DNA from: Chloroflexota bacterium
GTDB lineage: Bacteria > Chloroflexota > UBA6077
DNA length: 6,073 nucleotides
NCBI GenBank assembly: GCA_021788565.1
Contig: JAJYKO010000377.1
Span: 1 to 6,073, forward strand
Direction of reading: 5' to 3'
Part shown: positions 5,581 through 6,073 of the stretch, piece by piece
Numbering within the stretch: the stretch's first letter is position 1
Layout: each line of letters starts with the position of its first letter
Program-made: the position numbers and the translations under genes
The notes under the pieces: model-generated
Told to the model about the DNA's origin: nothing
The model's input: only the letters and a program-made list of their open reading frames with translations
Database searches by the model: none

Positions 5581-5943
5581 TTGATAGATTCGGCGCTTGC
5601 TCGTGAAGACGCTCAGGCTCAGATTCTGAAGGTCATTGCTCATCCCCTCCGTATCCGCATGCTCGAAGTTCTCTCCATCGACGAGGAGTGCGTCTGCCAC
5701 CTCTCTGCCCTTTTCGATAAACCCCAGCCCTACATTTCCCAGCACCTGGCGTCGCTGAAGGAGGCGGGTCTGGTCTCGGATCGGCGCGTTGCACAGCGTG
5801 TCTTCTACCGAAGCGCCGACCCCAAAGTCGCCGACCTGTTGAGGGTTTCCAGGGCACTGGTCGGGGGATCCGAGCGGGTTGCGGAGCGGCACGCCATCGT
5901 CCAGGGCTGCACCTGCCCCAAGTGCGAAGTCTCCGGCCAATAG
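5581..5943 (+). CDS. Second ArsR/SmtB-family metalloregulator, with C-terminal CTCPKC cluster
   Basis: This 120-residue winged-helix repressor starts at a TTG with GGAGG 5 nt upstream. The fold runs from ILKVIAHPLRIRMLEVL (15-31) through the metal-helix motif EECVCHLSAL (35-44), the recognition helix QPYISQHLASLKEAGLV (49-65) and the wing DRRVAQRVFYRSAD (67-80). A long C-terminal helix (~82-108) ends in GCTCPKC (Cys110, Cys112, Cys115). The Cys37-Val-Cys39 pair is the classic ArsR/CadC thiolate site. The C-terminal triad is outside the usual ArsR core and could give a second site or complete the CVC site across the dimer (inference). It differs clearly from the first ArsR outside the core, so it is not a recent duplicate. 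Its own promoter and the membrane-protein gene 31 bases downstream suggest it controls that gene and itself. The inducing metal cannot be told; As(III), Cd(II), Pb(II) or Cu(I) are all possible. Confidence 0.92.
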   Translation: MIDSALAREDAQAQILKVIAHPLRIRMLEVLSIDEECVCHLSALFDKPQPYISQHLASLKEAGLVSDRRVAQRVFYRSADPKVADLLRVSRALVGGSERVAERHAIVQGCTCPKCEVSGQ

Positions 5944-5961
5944 CCGTCGGGCACTTGAACT

Positions 5962-5966
5962 GGAGG
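5962..5966 (+). promoter_or_regulatory. Shine-Dalgarno of the last, partial gene
   Basis: GGAGG lies 8 nt before the TTG at 5975. The alternative GTG at 5970 in another frame gives a Trp/Pro/Cys-rich product with no membrane character, so the TTG is preferred. Confidence 0.6.
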
Positions 5967-5974
5967 TACGTGAT

Positions 5975-6073
5975 TTGGAAACTGCCGAACCGACAAAGCG
6001 TTACATACTACCCCTACCGTTGCTGCTGGCCGCGGCCGCCGTGGTCTGGGTGCTGGTATACCTGGCCCTGCCG
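5975..6073 (+). CDS. 5' end of a membrane protein (partial, TTG start)
   Basis: Thirty-three codons are visible before the window ends. After METAEPTKRY comes an uninterrupted hydrophobic stretch (ILPLPLLLAAAAVVWVLVYL, residues 11-30) with Lys and Arg just before it. This is a first transmembrane helix or uncleaved signal anchor with the N-terminus inside. The gene starts 31 bases after the second ArsR and has its own GGAGG, so it is probably in the same operon and is a likely target of that regulator. Known partners of such regulators include permeases and thioredoxin or CcdA-type proteins, but nothing here identifies it. Confidence 0.6.
   Translation, partial: METAEPTKRYILPLPLLLAAAAVVWVLVYLALP

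Noticed and set aside
1..6073. CRISPR array, tRNA or rRNA gene, insertion sequence
   Set aside because: No regularly spaced direct repeats, no tRNA-like arms and no transposase motifs were found on either strand.

Overview
The window is GC-rich bacterial DNA. Coding frames mostly end codons in G or C, Shine-Dalgarno sites are strong (GGAGG type), TTG starts occur, and sigma70-type promoters are easy to read. The Acr3 permease, the CVC-type ArsR proteins and a membrane protein/winged-helix pair would fit an actinobacterial or Chloroflexota-like genome. That placement is an inference from general style, not from a marker gene.

Layout: (1) Positions 2-376 hold the 3' end of a plus-strand gene of unknown function with a Pro/Ala/Thr-rich stretch before a small helical tail. 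(2) Facing it on the minus strand, 413-2449 is a soluble sensor histidine kinase with three PAS domains and no visible partner response regulator. (3) Positions 2450-2882 form a divergent intergenic region. It holds a perfect 14-bp inverted repeat with a 37-nt loop, then a sigma70 promoter whose start point falls on a perfect 12-bp-arm palindrome. (4) That promoter drives a tightly coupled two-gene unit (2-nt gap): a six-helix membrane protein of unrecognised function and a small winged-helix repressor-like protein. (5) From 3888 an arsenic resistance operon begins: promoter, ATCGA-N6-TCGAT operator, an ArsR repressor with a CVC metal motif, and an Acr3 arsenite efflux permease. (6) From 5504 a second promoter region, framed by 9-bp inverted repeats 40 bp apart, precedes a second ArsR-family regulator with a CVC motif plus a C-terminal CTCPKC cluster. 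A TTG-started membrane protein follows and runs off the window.

How it works together (inference): the first ArsR probably represses itself and acr3 until As(III) or a similar thiophilic ion binds its cysteines, and Acr3 then exports arsenite. The second ArsR probably controls itself and the downstream membrane protein, perhaps in response to the same or another metal. The membrane protein/winged-helix pair looks like a separate autoregulated unit. No arsC, arsenite methylase or arsenite ATPase lies inside the window. In three separate places a palindromic element lies at or just beyond the predicted transcription start, so repressor control dominates this stretch. I see no RNA gene, CRISPR array, transposase or phage gene.
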